Below the pieces are notes generated by a model. That model was given only the letters and a program-made list of their open reading frames with translations. It ran no database searches and had not been told where the DNA came from. Source: Ardenticatenaceae bacterium (GTDB lineage: Bacteria > Chloroflexota > Anaerolineae > Promineifilales > Promineifilaceae). From it: a DNA stretch of 64,000 nt. Location of the stretch: contig JACKBV010000004.1 in NCBI GenBank assembly GCA_020634315.1, positions 202,505 to 266,504 on the forward strand, in the 5' to 3' direction. How positions within the stretch are numbered: the stretch's first letter is position 1; each line of letters opens with the position of its first letter. This document shows positions 41,676-51,253 of this stretch, piece after piece. Both the position numbers and the translations under genes were made by a program.

Positions 41676-44180
41676 TTACTCGTCGACGGCATCACGAACA
41701 ACGAAGCTGACGGGTTCGCTGTGCAGAGCACGGCCGTTTCCATCCCAGCCTTCCACCCAAACACGATGCTCACCAATCACCAGCGGCCACCACATTTCAT
41801 AAGGAGGCGCACTTAACGTCGCCAGCGGCACATCATCCAGCCAAAAAGTCAGCTCCGCCACCGTTGGCGGGGCCAGTGCCGCCAACTGCACTTGCTGCGC
41901 CGCCGCTGGCAGCGTCGGCGACAAACGATAAATGGTATTGGGGTCGGGGGAAATCATGCGCAGCGTGGGCAAGGTTGTCGTGTCGGTGGCCGTGGCAACG
42001 GCCGTTTCCGTCCCCCCACCCGCTTGCAACAAATCATCCAGCAGCGTTAACCCTTGCGCCCGCGCCCACGGCTGAAACACGGCAGGCAAATCAAGCGCCA
42101 GCACAACCGTCTGCTGCGCGGTTGGCGTGCTGCTTGTTGCCAACTGCCCGGTAACGCTATCCACCACCACCTCTCGGTAAAACGTATCCACTTCTTGTGG
42201 CTCTGTGCCTGCCAAAAACCATTCCGTGACCCGGTATGGACAATCGGGAGAGGGCAGCAGTCCAGACAGAGCGCACACCTCGGTTTGCACCAATCCTGGT
42301 GGCTGCGGAAAAACAGCATCCGGCTCCCCGGCTAACACGGTACGCATAAAATAATGCCAGATTGGCCCCGCGCCGCTAAGCCCGGTCACATCGCGCATCG
42401 GCTCATTACCGGCATTGCCCACCCAAACGCCCACCACCAGGTCGGGCGTATAACCCACTGTCCAGTTATCGTGAAAATCGTTGGTGGTGCCGGTTTTGAC
42501 GGCCGCAGTACGGTCAATATTGAGCAAGCTGTTGCGCCCAAAACCGAGCGAACGCGCTTCATCATCGCTAAGGATGTCACTAATCAGCCAGGCCACGCGT
42601 TCGTCCATGACGCGAATGGGATCGGGAGAAACGGCCGTATACACCACTTCCCCAGCCACATCGGTCACATCCAGGATGAAGTTCGGCGTCAACTGATACC
42701 CGCCATTGGCAAAGGCTGCGTAAACGGCCGTTAAATCCAACAGCCGCACCGGGCCACCCCCCAAAGCAAACGACAGATCATACTCATCCGGGTCGCCGAG
42801 GGTGCGAATCCCCAATTCACCGGCAAAGTCAATCGCCTGCTCCACACCCACCGCATCCAACGTCAACACCGCCGGAATATTGAGCGACGAAGCCAACGCT
42901 TGCCGCAGCCGCACCGGGCCATGCTCATCTCGTCCAAAATTCACCGGCACATAAGATTCCCCCTCGTGCGTCAGGAACACCGTGCGCACATCTGGCAGCA
43001 TCGTCGCCGCCGTCCAGTGCGCGGGCGCATCGGGCGCTAATGCGGCTGCATAAATGAGCGGCTTCAACGCTGAACCGGGCTGGCGCGGTTCCAAGGCCAT
43101 GTTAATTGCCCCGCTAATATTCCCATCAAAATAATCAGGGCTGCCAACAAGCGCTAAAAGCTCGCCCGTTGTCGGGTCTAACGCGACCAACGCGGCATTG
43201 TGTGCATTATGGCTGGGTGCGCCATCGGCCGGTGAATTCAAGCGGGTAATTTGCTCAGTGATAATCGTCTCCGCATGCTGCTGCCAATCCAGATCGAGCG
43301 TGGTGCGCACCGTCAAGCCGCCGCTCTCATAAATTTGCTGCTGGCTCACAATTTGGTCAAGCTCTGCCTGCACCATCATCACAAAATGGGGCGCCAATAC
43401 CGGATAAGGAGTAGCGGCATAGCGCAGCGGCTCGCGCAAAGCAAGCGTATACGCCGCTTCGGTGATGTAACCCTCGGCACGCATCAGCTCTAGCACAACT
43501 TGCTGCCGCGCCTGCGCCGCTTCCGGGTTGGTTAAGGGGTTATAAATAGCCGGGGCTTGGGTCAATCCCGCAATCAAGGCGCTTTCCGCCAAAGTCAAAT
43601 CAGCCACACTTTTGCCAAAATAGGTGTTGGCGGCTGCTTCCACGCCGTAAGCCATTGCCCCGTAATACATCTGATTCAGGTAAAGAGCCAAAATGTCCTC
43701 TTTATCGAATTCACGCGCCAGCCGCCAGGCAAGCCAGCTTTCACGCAGCTTGCGGCGCACAGTGCGTCCGGCGCGTTCGTCTGCGTCCAGCAGCAGCGAA
43801 CGCGCTACCTGCTGCGTGATGGTGCTGCCCCCAGCTAACACTTCGCCGCCACGTAAATTGATCCAAAAGGCACGCATAATGCCTTGTAGATCGACGCCGG
43901 GATTGCTGTAAAATTTTTTATCTTCAGTGGCGATGGTTGCTTGCTGCAAAGCAAGGGGAATTTCAGAGAGCGGCAAGTTGGTGTGACGGCCGTATTCACT
44001 ATCAACCACATCATAAAGGAGACGGCCGTATCGATCCGTAATGCGCACACTTGGCAGCACCAAATGCTCCCCAATCTCATTAGGAGAGGGCAAATCGACA
44101 AACAACCAACGATAGACACCCCACCCCGACAGGACAGCAATAACCAGCAAAGCCAACAATACTCGACGCAGTTTCTTCAT
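41676..44180 (-). CDS. pbpC: Penicillin-binding protein 1C-type bifunctional transglycosylase/transpeptidase
   Basis: This 834-residue membrane-anchored enzyme has an N-terminal TM helix (about 7-25). The GT51 transglycosylase domain (about 55-220) shows A-T-E-D-K-K-F and G-G-S-T-I-T-Q-Q. The transpeptidase has S-x-x-K in P-G-S-A-L-K-P-L, S-x-N in S-S-L-N-I-P, and K-T-G-T-T-N. The C-terminal W-L-D-D-V-P-L-A-T...G-E-H-R-V-W-V-E-G region is the BiPBP_C domain typical of PBP1C. The minus strand has TATAAT six bases before the ATG and no SD, so a leaderless transcript is plausible. Confidence 0.92.
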   Translation of the reverse strand: MKKLRRVLLALLVIAVLSGWGVYRWLFVDLPSPNEIGEHLVLPSVRITDRYGRLLYDVVDSEYGRHTNLPLSEIPLALQQATIATEDKKFYSNPGVDLQGIMRAFWINLRGGEVLAGGSTITQQVARSLLLDADERAGRTVRRKLRESWLAWRLAREFDKEDILALYLNQMYYGAMAYGVEAAANTYFGKSVADLTLAESALIAGLTQAPAIYNPLTNPEAAQARQQVVLELMRAEGYITEAAYTLALREPLRYAATPYPVLAPHFVMMVQAELDQIVSQQQIYESGGLTVRTTLDLDWQQHAETIITEQITRLNSPADGAPSHNAHNAALVALDPTTGELLALVGSPDYFDGNISGAINMALEPRQPGSALKPLIYAAALAPDAPAHWTAATMLPDVRTVFLTHEGESYVPVNFGRDEHGPVRLRQALASSLNIPAVLTLDAVGVEQAIDFAGELGIRTLGDPDEYDLSFALGGGPVRLLDLTAVYAAFANGGYQLTPNFILDVTDVAGEVVYTAVSPDPIRVMDERVAWLISDILSDDEARSLGFGRNSLLNIDRTAAVKTGTTNDFHDNWTVGYTPDLVVGVWVGNAGNEPMRDVTGLSGAGPIWHYFMRTVLAGEPDAVFPQPPGLVQTEVCALSGLLPSPDCPYRVTEWFLAGTEPQEVDTFYREVVVDSVTGQLATSSTPTAQQTVVLALDLPAVFQPWARAQGLTLLDDLLQAGGGTETAVATATDTTTLPTLRMISPDPNTIYRLSPTLPAAAQQVQLAALAPPTVAELTFWLDDVPLATLSAPPYEMWWPLVIGEHRVWVEGWDGNGRALHSEPVSFVVRDAVDE

Positions 44181-44250
44181 GCCCGTATTATAAACAACAA
44201 CACGTCACCATTTCCCCACGCCCGCCCCACCCTCTGGCTACAAACAAAAA

Positions 44251-44290
44251 CCCCAAGCATATGGCAAAAGAAATCACCACACACTTGGGG
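44251..44290 (-). terminator. Terminator after the first S21 gene
   Basis: CCCCAAG and CTTGGGG with further G/C pairs inside form a stem, and T5 follows on the minus strand. Confidence 0.75.
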
Positions 44291-44316
44291 CATCTGTTAC
44301 AAGAAAAATATAAAAC

Positions 44317-44511
44317 TTACGGGGTTGTTCGTTGTACACGCCGTGCGCGACGTGTAGCCTTCTTCTTTTCAATGCGACGCAGTTCGCTCTTGGAGACAAA
44401 CCAACGCTTGCGGCGCACATCAGCCAAAACCTTGCTCTTGGTCACTTCTTTATTGAAGCGGCGCAGCAGTTGTTCCGGTGATTCACTTGAACGTAAGATG
44501 ACCTTCGGCAG
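44317..44511 (-). CDS. rpsU: Ribosomal protein S21 (copy 1), probable CTG start
   Basis: S21 is a basic small-subunit protein near the anti-Shine-Dalgarno region, helping initiation. The product ends in a run of basic residues (K-K-K-A-T-R-R-A-R-R-V-Q-R) and shows S-P-E-Q-L-L-R-R-F and K-S-K-V-L-A-D-V-R-R-K-R-W. The obvious GTG (44520) lies inside AAGGGGGTGA, which is itself a near-perfect SD. Five bases after it comes CTG 44511, giving M-P-K-V-I-L-R, the usual S21 beginning. The second copy shows the same spacing to TTG. The gene is 64 residues from CTG. Confidence 0.88.
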   Translation of the reverse strand: MPKVILRSSESPEQLLRRFNKEVTKSKVLADVRRKRWFVSKSELRRIEKKKATRRARRVQRTTP

Positions 44512-44784
44512 CTTTTTCACCCCCTTCTTGGATAAAGATTCTCGTCGTGAACGTCATCAAAAACGTAAACGCGATTCTGCCATTGAGTAAGGGTCTATTT
44601 GGAAAAACAAACAGTAGAAACGGCCGCATCCTTGCGCCAAATCCATTACATGATTCACTTAAAAATGTGAACAATCAGGGAATGAACATTGCTAAAGCAA
44701 TTGTTACAGCCGCCAAATCCTTAGACTGGAAAAGTGTAGCAAATTTCTCCAGGAATGCCAGAGATTTTGCACACCAAAATCAAG

Positions 44785-44809
44785 AAAACCCCCAGTAAAC
44801 CTGAGGGTT
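44785..44809 (-). terminator. Terminator after the second S21 gene
   Basis: AAACCCTCAGG-type arms around GTTTA followed by GGTTTTC make a short stem on the minus strand. The rest of 44521-44827 holds no supported gene. Confidence 0.55.
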
Positions 44810-44827
44810 TCATGAAAATGGCCGGAA

Positions 44828-45016
44828 TCAATATCGTTGATTCCGCCGCATACGCCGAATTGCCTTCTTTTTCTTAATTCGGCGCACCTCACTTTTAGGA
44901 ACGTGCCAACGCTTGCGACGCACGTCAGCCAGCACCTTGCTCTTCATCACCTCTTTGCGAAAACGACGCAGCAGTTGATCCGGTGATTCGTTAGAACGTG
45001 CAGTAACTTTGGGCAA
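44828..45016 (-). CDS. rpsU: Ribosomal protein S21 (copy 2), probable TTG start
   Basis: This is a paralogue of the neighbour (S-P-D-Q-L-L-R-R-F, K-S-K-V-L-A-D-V-R-R-K-R-W-H), 62 residues from TTG 45016. AAGGAGGTGA, a full match to the anti-SD core, lies 5 nt upstream. The GTG at 45025 is part of that SD and cannot also be the start. N-terminus M-P-K-V-T-A-R-S-N-E-S fits S21. The two copies differ at about a third of positions, so they may serve different conditions. Confidence 0.88.
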   Translation of the reverse strand: MPKVTARSNESPDQLLRRFRKEVMKSKVLADVRRKRWHVPKSEVRRIKKKKAIRRMRRNQRY

Positions 45017-45125
45017 TTGTCTCACCTCCTTATTGTGAAATAACTACCTGGCGCATCCAGACAGCAGCAAATATTTGGATTTAACCTCTCGAAGAACGGC
45101 TTATAGCTCTTAACCACAAACAAAC

Positions 45126-45302
45126 ATGGTGAACAATCCCTTCCAGGAGGCTCCTGCTGACGACTGTGGCATTACCCCTACCCAGGTAGCAAGCTCTCAG
45201 CGTGTATTGGTGATTAACGACACTGACGACGTAATAGCACATCAATGCGCAAATAAAGCATCATTTATGCTCTTGTCGTCAATTCATCACGAATGTTGTT
45301 GA
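45126..45302 (+). other. Short frame with a receiver-like start, possible gene remnant
   Basis: A 58-codon frame from ATG 45126 contains Q-R-V-L-V-I-N-D-T-D-D-V-I, similar to the first strand and acidic pocket of response-regulator receiver domains, and then stops. No SD is present. It may be a truncated receiver gene or chance. The rest of the 45017-45570 gap has GTCACGC direct repeats at 45483-45489 and 45494-45500, and TATACT at 45509-45514. Confidence 0.2.
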
Positions 45303-45570
45303 GCGATGGGGAAGACCCAAAGGGGGAACTATCGACAAAAATCCATGGCGGATGAATGATTAGCTAACCTTCCCAATACCGGGTCAGTGTACCGTGTTTA
45401 CAGGTATCGGTCAAATGCCCCCAGGGCAAAGCGAGCGTGCGGAGGCTTGTCAATTGCCTGCTGGCAAGCCCTCGCCATGACTGTCACGCTGGTGTCACGC
45501 AGCATGACTATACTGAATGGGATCACCTGTATTCGGTACAAATGTCGTTACTATATCAGGAGATAGACCT

Positions 45571-46014
45571 ATGTTGTTGACCATCGAGAAAGTTTCCATT
45601 CTCAAAGGAGTGGCTATTTTCGCCAACATTCCCGACCATGTGCTGGCAGCCATTGCCGGTATTGTCGATATGGTTGACTTAACAGCAGGCGAAACGTTTA
45701 TTGAGGAAGGGACGATTGGCAACTGCATGTACATTGTCATTGAGGGCACGGTGCGCGTACACAGCCAGGGCAAGACGATTATCACGCTGGGAGCCGGTAA
45801 AAGTGTCGGCGAGTTGGCTGTACTTGACCCAGAACCGCGCTCGGCATCGGTAACGGCCGTTACCGATACCCGCCTCTTCCGCATTGACAAACCCCTCTTC
45901 GATGAAGTCATGGCCGACCGACCAGAAATCGCCCAGGGCGTCATCCGCGCCTTGTGCGAGCGCATCCGCGAACAAGGGCGCCTGATGGCCGACAGCGGCA
46001 CCCCCAACACCTGA
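45571..46014 (+). CDS. Cyclic-nucleotide-binding domain protein
   Basis: This 147-residue single-domain protein starts at ATG 45571 after AGGAGA. It shows the cNMP beta-barrel: F-A-N-I-P, G-E-T-F-I-E-E-G and the phosphate-binding cassette region G-E-L-A-V-L-D-P-E-P-R-S-A-S-V. The canonical P-R-x-A cassette Arg is present. There is no HTH, so it is not a CRP-type regulator by itself. One base separates its TGA from the downstream nucleotide-transporter-like/HEAT gene, so it is probably a soluble regulatory subunit for it. A 22-bp palindrome on ACGGCCGT lies inside (45846-45867). Confidence 0.88.
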   Translation: MLLTIEKVSILKGVAIFANIPDHVLAAIAGIVDMVDLTAGETFIEEGTIGNCMYIVIEGTVRVHSQGKTIITLGAGKSVGELAVLDPEPRSASVTAVTDTRLFRIDKPLFDEVMADRPEIAQGVIRALCERIREQGRLMADSGTPNT

Positions 46015-46015
46015 C

Positions 46016-48787
46016 ATGACGACCATCACTCGCCACCACACGGCCAATGACCTGCGCGTACGCATCACATTGTTAATCGCGCAATCCGTTTGCCTGGGAT
46101 TAACGTTAGCCCTACTCGCCGTCACCGCCATCGCCCTTTTGCTGGCGAACTACGGCTCCAGCGTGTTGCCCTATGTGTATATTGTTGTGGCGCTGCTGGG
46201 ATCGGCCGTTTTCTATGGATTTGCCGAACTACAACGCCATTGGCCGCTGCTGCGGGTTTTCATCGCTACCGAGATCATCATCGCCCTCTTCCTGCTATTC
46301 GCCTGGGTTGGGCTGGCCTTTGCCGACATGCGCTGGCTTTCCTTTGCGGCAATGGTTGCCTTTTCCTTGATTATCCAGGTTGGGTTCGTCATCTTGGGAG
46401 GGCAGGCTGGGCGGCTGCTCGATGTGCGTCAGATCAAGCAATACTTTCCACGTGTAGTCGGTGGATTTGCCGTTGGTTTCACCGTCGGTGGAGCCATTGT
46501 GCCCATATTGCAGCGCTGGCTTGGCCGCCCAGAGCATTTGCTGTTTGGCGCGGCGCTCACGGCCTGCGCCATGTTCGGTTTTCTGCTGGCGACCAACGCT
46601 CGCTTTTACGACGCGCTGCAACAGACAGCCGATAGCGGCCCACAACAGCCGCCGCCACCGCTGCGCCATTTGCTCGGCAAACGCTTTGTCATCCTCATCT
46701 TTGTCTACCAGATGCTCTCGGCCATGGGCAGCCAGTTGCTCGACTTCATGGTGTTGGATGCGGCAGGTGCGCGTTTTAGCGATAGTGCCGTCTTAACCAC
46801 ATTTTTCGGCAGTTACACCTTCTGGCTAAACACGGCCGACATTCTTTTTCTCGCCTTGTTTGCCGGATTTTTGCTCAATCGCTTTGGTTTGCGCTTCGGA
46901 TTGGCAGCAAATCCTGGCCTTGTCGTAGTCATCTTGGTAGGCATTGTGCTGGCCGGAATCAGCGGCCCGGCAGGCGTCATGCTGTTTTTCTGGCTGGTTG
47001 TGGTAGCCCGTCCCTTAGACATTGTGCTGACAGATGGCACGACACGCACGTCGATCAATGCTGTCTATCAAGCTTTACCGGCACGCGAACGGGCTGGTGT
47101 GCAAGCTGGCATTGAAGGGATTGGTGTCCCGGTCGCGCAAGGGTTGGTCGGGGTTATCCTCTTGATTTTTAACGCCATCCCGCATCTGGAACTGGTACAT
47201 ACGGCCGTTTTCACCCTCTTCATCTCCATGTTGTGGACGGCGGCCGGTGTCATCGTCTATCGCGGCTATGCCGCCAATTTACTGCAAGCGATGCGCCAGC
47301 GCACACTCGACCCGGCAACGCTGTTCCTGGATGACAGTTCCAGTCTGGCTGTCGTCGAGCGTTTCATGCAAAGTGAGCGCGTCAGCGACATTCAACTCGC
47401 TTTCAAGCTGCTGGATAACCACGACCCAATTGCCGCCGATACATTTCTGCCGCCATTGCTGTCCCACGCAGACACGGCCGTTCAAGTGGAAGCGCTGCGG
47501 CGTGTGGAAGCACGGCAAGTGATAGCGGTCAAAACGGCCGTTATCGCCCTCATGCAGCGCCAACACCCGGCTCATGTGCGTGCGGCTGCCATCCGCGCCT
47601 TTTGCGCCTTGGCAGAAGCCGATGCCGTCGAGCTAATCACGCCCTATTTAGATGCCACAGAAACGGCCGTTCGCCGAAGCGCGATGGCTGGTTTGCTGCG
47701 CTATGGCGGCATACCCGGCGTGCTGGCGGCAGGCGCACATGTGCAAACCCTGGCCCAATCCCCCGAAGCGGCAGCCCGCCACCTGGCCGCGCAAACCATT
47801 GGCGATGTTGCCGTACCCGCTTTTTACCAGCCGCTTGTCGCCTTGTTGCAGGATGAGGAAACGGCCGTTCGTCAGGCGGCGCTCGATGCCGTTGTCCAGG
47901 TACACCATCCTCGCCTGCTGCCATTCCTGCTGGAAAATCTGGCCCGTCCCGCCACACGTTCCGCCGCCGTATCCGCCTTGCTGGCTTATGGCCCGGACAT
48001 CTTGCCGGTTATTGACAACGCATTAGCACAATTTGAACCGGCGCAACGCGATCAGGCCATTCGTCTGGTACGGCTGTGTGGGCAAATTCGCGGGGAAGCG
48101 GCAGCAGGCATACTCATCCAACATCTGCATCACCCCCACGCTGAAGTGCGCAGCGAAGTGCTGACCGCGCTGCACCTATGCCGCTATCAACCATCGCCAG
48201 AGGTAACAATCGCCTTGCGCACACAACTGACGCATGAAGTGGAAACGGCCGCATCTTTGTGCGCCGCCTGGGAAGATGTCGGCGACGCGCCAGAGCTGGT
48301 CGCCCTGCGCCGTGGCTTAGAAGAGGCGGTCGCCGCGCTGCGCCATCGTCTCTTTTTGCTGCTCGCCTTCATTTACAAAATGCCAGCCTTGTTGCAAGCC
48401 GGGGAACAGCTTGGCAAAGCAAGTGGCAGCAGCGCTTTGGCGCTGGAATTGTTTGACGTGACATTAACCACCGCCGAAAAAAAGTTGCTGTTTCCCTTGA
48501 TTGACCCCAAACTGTCCTCAGAACAGCGTGCAGAGGCGCTGCGCCGCCAATTTGACATGGCAAAAATGGGACGCGCCGACCGGATTTTAGCGCTTATTGA
48601 GCAGGAAAATGGAGGGGCCGCACAACCCTGGCTGCAAGCATGTGCTATTTATGCAGCCGCAAAGTTGGGGCTGCTGCGGTGCCAGCCAATGATTGCACGT
48701 CTGGTTGATGATGCGGATGCGGTGGTGCGGGAAACGGCCGTTTGGGCGTTAACCCTCCTTGACCCGGACAAAAGCGTATTGATTTAA
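46016..48787 (+). CDS. Nucleotide transporter-like (NTT/MFS) membrane protein with HEAT repeats
   Basis: This 923-residue protein has an N-terminal half (about 15-430) with about twelve membrane helices, resembling Npt1/Npt2-type nucleotide transporters or MFS proteins (F-Y-G-F-A-E-L near helix 2; T-S-I-N-A-V-Y-Q-A-L-P-A-R-E-R near 345). The C-terminal half (about 440-915) consists of HEAT-like helical repeats (A-V-R-x-A-A-L-D-A, A-V-R-R-S-A-M-A-G-L). Five ACGGCCGT copies lie in 47196-47875 in the HEAT part. It is coupled to a cNMP-binding gene and converges on an HD-cNMP gene with a 4-nt overlap. The substrate and true direction of transport are unknown. Confidence 0.75.
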   Translation: MTTITRHHTANDLRVRITLLIAQSVCLGLTLALLAVTAIALLLANYGSSVLPYVYIVVALLGSAVFYGFAELQRHWPLLRVFIATEIIIALFLLFAWVGLAFADMRWLSFAAMVAFSLIIQVGFVILGGQAGRLLDVRQIKQYFPRVVGGFAVGFTVGGAIVPILQRWLGRPEHLLFGAALTACAMFGFLLATNARFYDALQQTADSGPQQPPPPLRHLLGKRFVILIFVYQMLSAMGSQLLDFMVLDAAGARFSDSAVLTTFFGSYTFWLNTADILFLALFAGFLLNRFGLRFGLAANPGLVVVILVGIVLAGISGPAGVMLFFWLVVVARPLDIVLTDGTTRTSINAVYQALPARERAGVQAGIEGIGVPVAQGLVGVILLIFNAIPHLELVHTAVFTLFISMLWTAAGVIVYRGYAANLLQAMRQRTLDPATLFLDDSSSLAVVERFMQSERVSDIQLAFKLLDNHDPIAADTFLPPLLSHADTAVQVEALRRVEARQVIAVKTAVIALMQRQHPAHVRAAAIRAFCALAEADAVELITPYLDATETAVRRSAMAGLLRYGGIPGVLAAGAHVQTLAQSPEAAARHLAAQTIGDVAVPAFYQPLVALLQDEETAVRQAALDAVVQVHHPRLLPFLLENLARPATRSAAVSALLAYGPDILPVIDNALAQFEPAQRDQAIRLVRLCGQIRGEAAAGILIQHLHHPHAEVRSEVLTALHLCRYQPSPEVTIALRTQLTHEVETAASLCAAWEDVGDAPELVALRRGLEEAVAALRHRLFLLLAFIYKMPALLQAGEQLGKASGSSALALELFDVTLTTAEKKLLFPLIDPKLSSEQRAEALRRQFDMAKMGRADRILALIEQENGGAAQPWLQACAIYAAAKLGLLRCQPMIARLVDDADAVVRETAVWALTLLDPDKSVLI

Positions 48788-51057
48788 GCCGATGACGGGG
48801 GTTGGCCTTTGCGCAGCGCAGCCAGATCGGCCGTCATCGTGCGCAACCGTTCCGCCAAAATGATGATGTATTCGCGGGCGACGCGTGGGTGTGCCTCCAA
48901 TAATTGTGTAATGGCCTTTTGCCTCAATTGCAACAAATGCGTATCAGTGGCCGCAATTGCGGAGGCGCGGCGCGGCTCAGGCATTAACGCGGCCATCTCA
49001 CCAAGTACATCGTCAGCATGGCGCTCAGTCACCACTTCCCCATCATCCACGATGACAATCTGCCCGGAAAGGATGACATACATGCTGCTGCCCAAATCCC
49101 CTTTGGCAAAAAGCTGCGCCCCTTTTTTCAGGAACAATTCTTCGCCCTGGTTCGCCAATGCCAGCAGCGCCTCGTAGCTTAATCCGGCAAAGAGGGGGAT
49201 GGTTTGCAGCCGTGTTGCCCGTTCCAGCGAGGTTAGTTGTGGGGAAACGGCCGTTTCCGCCCCCGCCTCGCCATATCCCAACGCCTCCCGCAAAGAAGCA
49301 GGCGAATGGGTGTGATGCCAATGCTGCAAATAAACGGATTTGGGAATCATCAACAACTGTAATTTTTGGTCGGCAACGACTGTCGCATTGCGATTAGCGC
49401 CGCGCACAACACCCGTCACCCCCAACGGCATCCAGGGCTGCACAGAAAAGGAGCGATACCCGCCTAACGGCCGTACCTGCAACCCCGCTCCCAGGGGAAT
49501 ATAGACAAATGTTGACGACGCGCCCGCCTCGATGAGCACCTCGCCGCTGTAAACCGTCGTCAGGCGCACATGCACAAACGCCCGCTCAATATGCACATCA
49601 ACCACACGATGGCCCGATTGGCCGATACGCTTCAAAAAGTCGAGCCGCGTCGCTTCATCCCAGGCGATTGGCTCAGCCAACAAATACCGGTCACGCTCCA
49701 ACTGGGGAGCCATTTGCAAGGAAGGAACCACATAGACACGTCCCGTTAAAGCGGCGTCGAGCTGTAACAACTCCGCTTTGACATGCGCGGCAAACTGCAA
49801 ATAATCGTCTGTTTCCTCTAGCAAGATGTGCAAAGTGTCCGGCGGTTTCGTCATGGCGGCGTCAGCGGCATTGGGTCGCTGAAAGCTGTCCAGCACATCT
49901 CGCTGAATGTCATGCACAACAACGGCGGCAAACTGTTCTGCCCGTTTTTGTGCGGCCGGGGTCGCAAAGCTGCCCCGCTCAAAAGAGATGCGCAAATCCC
50001 CGGTTGGGTCTAGTTCGCTGCTGGCAATGTTGGCTTCTCCGGCGCTGAGTGGGCTGGGAATCTCCAGCAAAAACAGTTCCTCATCACCACCGCGCAGGGC
50101 ATAAATGGCATTGCCGGTATCTTGATTGACAAACACTTCGTAGCCGCCAGATGTTTTGAGCACGGTTCCCCGCTGGCGCAGGGCATCGGCGCAGCGTAAG
50201 ATGCGCAGTACGTCTTGCACATCGGCAACCAGCTCTTGTACGGCCGTTTCCGGCGACAGCAGCCATTGGTAGGATTCCTGCGCAACATCCTGGTAAGGAA
50301 GCTGATAGCCCAAGGGCGCGGGGGATTGGCGCTGTTGCTGCCAGGCGGTTTCGGCGGCGGCCAGTTCTTGCGCTAATTGTTCGCGTTTAGGGGAAACGGC
50401 CGTTGCCAACTTGCGCCGCAATTTACGCACCTGCTGCCCATAGTACAGCGTCGGCAAATCCGTCGTCACAATCTCCTGCATCAATTCCCGCAGACGCGCC
50501 AGATCGATCAACACAGCCATCGGCACACTACTTTTGCTGTGGCAAACCGACAAAGACAACATTTCTTGCAGCACACGTTGCGGATTCTGCAAAACGCCCT
50601 TATCCGCTAACTGCAACAAATGCCAGGCAACATTGCCGCTATTTTCCTGCCAAATCGCCTGGATCACCGCTGCCAACTCCGGCGTAAATACAGCTTGCGC
50701 CGCAAATTCTGGATGAACGGCACGGCCAAAAGCGGAAAAATCGCGCATACCAATGTCATGCAAATAAGCCACCAGGACGCCATACCCTTGCATACGCGCC
50801 AACCGCTGTGGGGAACGGGCCGGTATCAAAACGCCATTTGCCAGCCGCAGCAGTTCAGGCACGTGTCGGGCAACATCACGCACATGAACCACGCCATGAT
50901 CAGAGAAAAGGGCGACATGCTCTTCCGGCTGCACCAAAAAATCGACATTATGACGCAGTAACTCAAAACGGGATTGTTCGTTTACCGGAGCATAATAGTG
51001 CGTTTCAATATAGGTGCGAACATCTGTCGATAAAAAGCGATCCAATACGTCTGTCAT
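48784..51057 (-). CDS. HD-like domain protein with tandem cNMP-binding-like domains
   Basis: From ATG 51057 the product is 757 residues. An HD-type region lies near residues 50-105 (D-H-G-V-V-H-V-R-D-V-A and Y-L-H-D-I-G), with metal-binding His/Asp. A helical stretch with a coiled coil (about 190-240) follows, then two cNMP barrels, near 500-600 and 640-740. The second ends with the cassette G-E-M-A-A-L-M-P-E-P-R-R-A-S. It could be a cyclic-nucleotide-gated phosphohydrolase. The frame upstream to 51138 has no SD. It faces the cNMP and nucleotide-transporter-like genes and overlaps the latter by 4 nt at its 3' end. Confidence 0.8.
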   Translation of the reverse strand: MTDVLDRFLSTDVRTYIETHYYAPVNEQSRFELLRHNVDFLVQPEEHVALFSDHGVVHVRDVARHVPELLRLANGVLIPARSPQRLARMQGYGVLVAYLHDIGMRDFSAFGRAVHPEFAAQAVFTPELAAVIQAIWQENSGNVAWHLLQLADKGVLQNPQRVLQEMLSLSVCHSKSSVPMAVLIDLARLRELMQEIVTTDLPTLYYGQQVRKLRRKLATAVSPKREQLAQELAAAETAWQQQRQSPAPLGYQLPYQDVAQESYQWLLSPETAVQELVADVQDVLRILRCADALRQRGTVLKTSGGYEVFVNQDTGNAIYALRGGDEELFLLEIPSPLSAGEANIASSELDPTGDLRISFERGSFATPAAQKRAEQFAAVVVHDIQRDVLDSFQRPNAADAAMTKPPDTLHILLEETDDYLQFAAHVKAELLQLDAALTGRVYVVPSLQMAPQLERDRYLLAEPIAWDEATRLDFLKRIGQSGHRVVDVHIERAFVHVRLTTVYSGEVLIEAGASSTFVYIPLGAGLQVRPLGGYRSFSVQPWMPLGVTGVVRGANRNATVVADQKLQLLMIPKSVYLQHWHHTHSPASLREALGYGEAGAETAVSPQLTSLERATRLQTIPLFAGLSYEALLALANQGEELFLKKGAQLFAKGDLGSSMYVILSGQIVIVDDGEVVTERHADDVLGEMAALMPEPRRASAIAATDTHLLQLRQKAITQLLEAHPRVAREYIIILAERLRTMTADLAALRKGQPPSSA

Positions 51058-51253
51058 TTTTAATGTCCTGGTTTGTCTACGCCTACGCAACGCCGCACAC
51101 ATAATTCTAACAGGTTGCCAGGGAACCGGGAAACGCACGCAGAAGTGTGAGAATCCTTTGATCTGACAGTTCCCCGTTTAAGCGGCAGACCAATTTACGG
51201 TATAATGCGCTAACAGATGGCATATTTCACGATCTGGTGCGAAGGAATATAGC

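Noticed and set aside
44547..44798. 83-codon plus-strand frame between the S21 genes
   Set aside because: No SD, overlaps the terminator region of the second S21 gene, and low-complexity Asn-rich composition suggests chance.
45026..45570. Structured RNA such as 6S, SRP RNA or tmRNA in the S21-cNMP gap
   Set aside because: None of the conserved core motifs of these RNAs was found on either strand.
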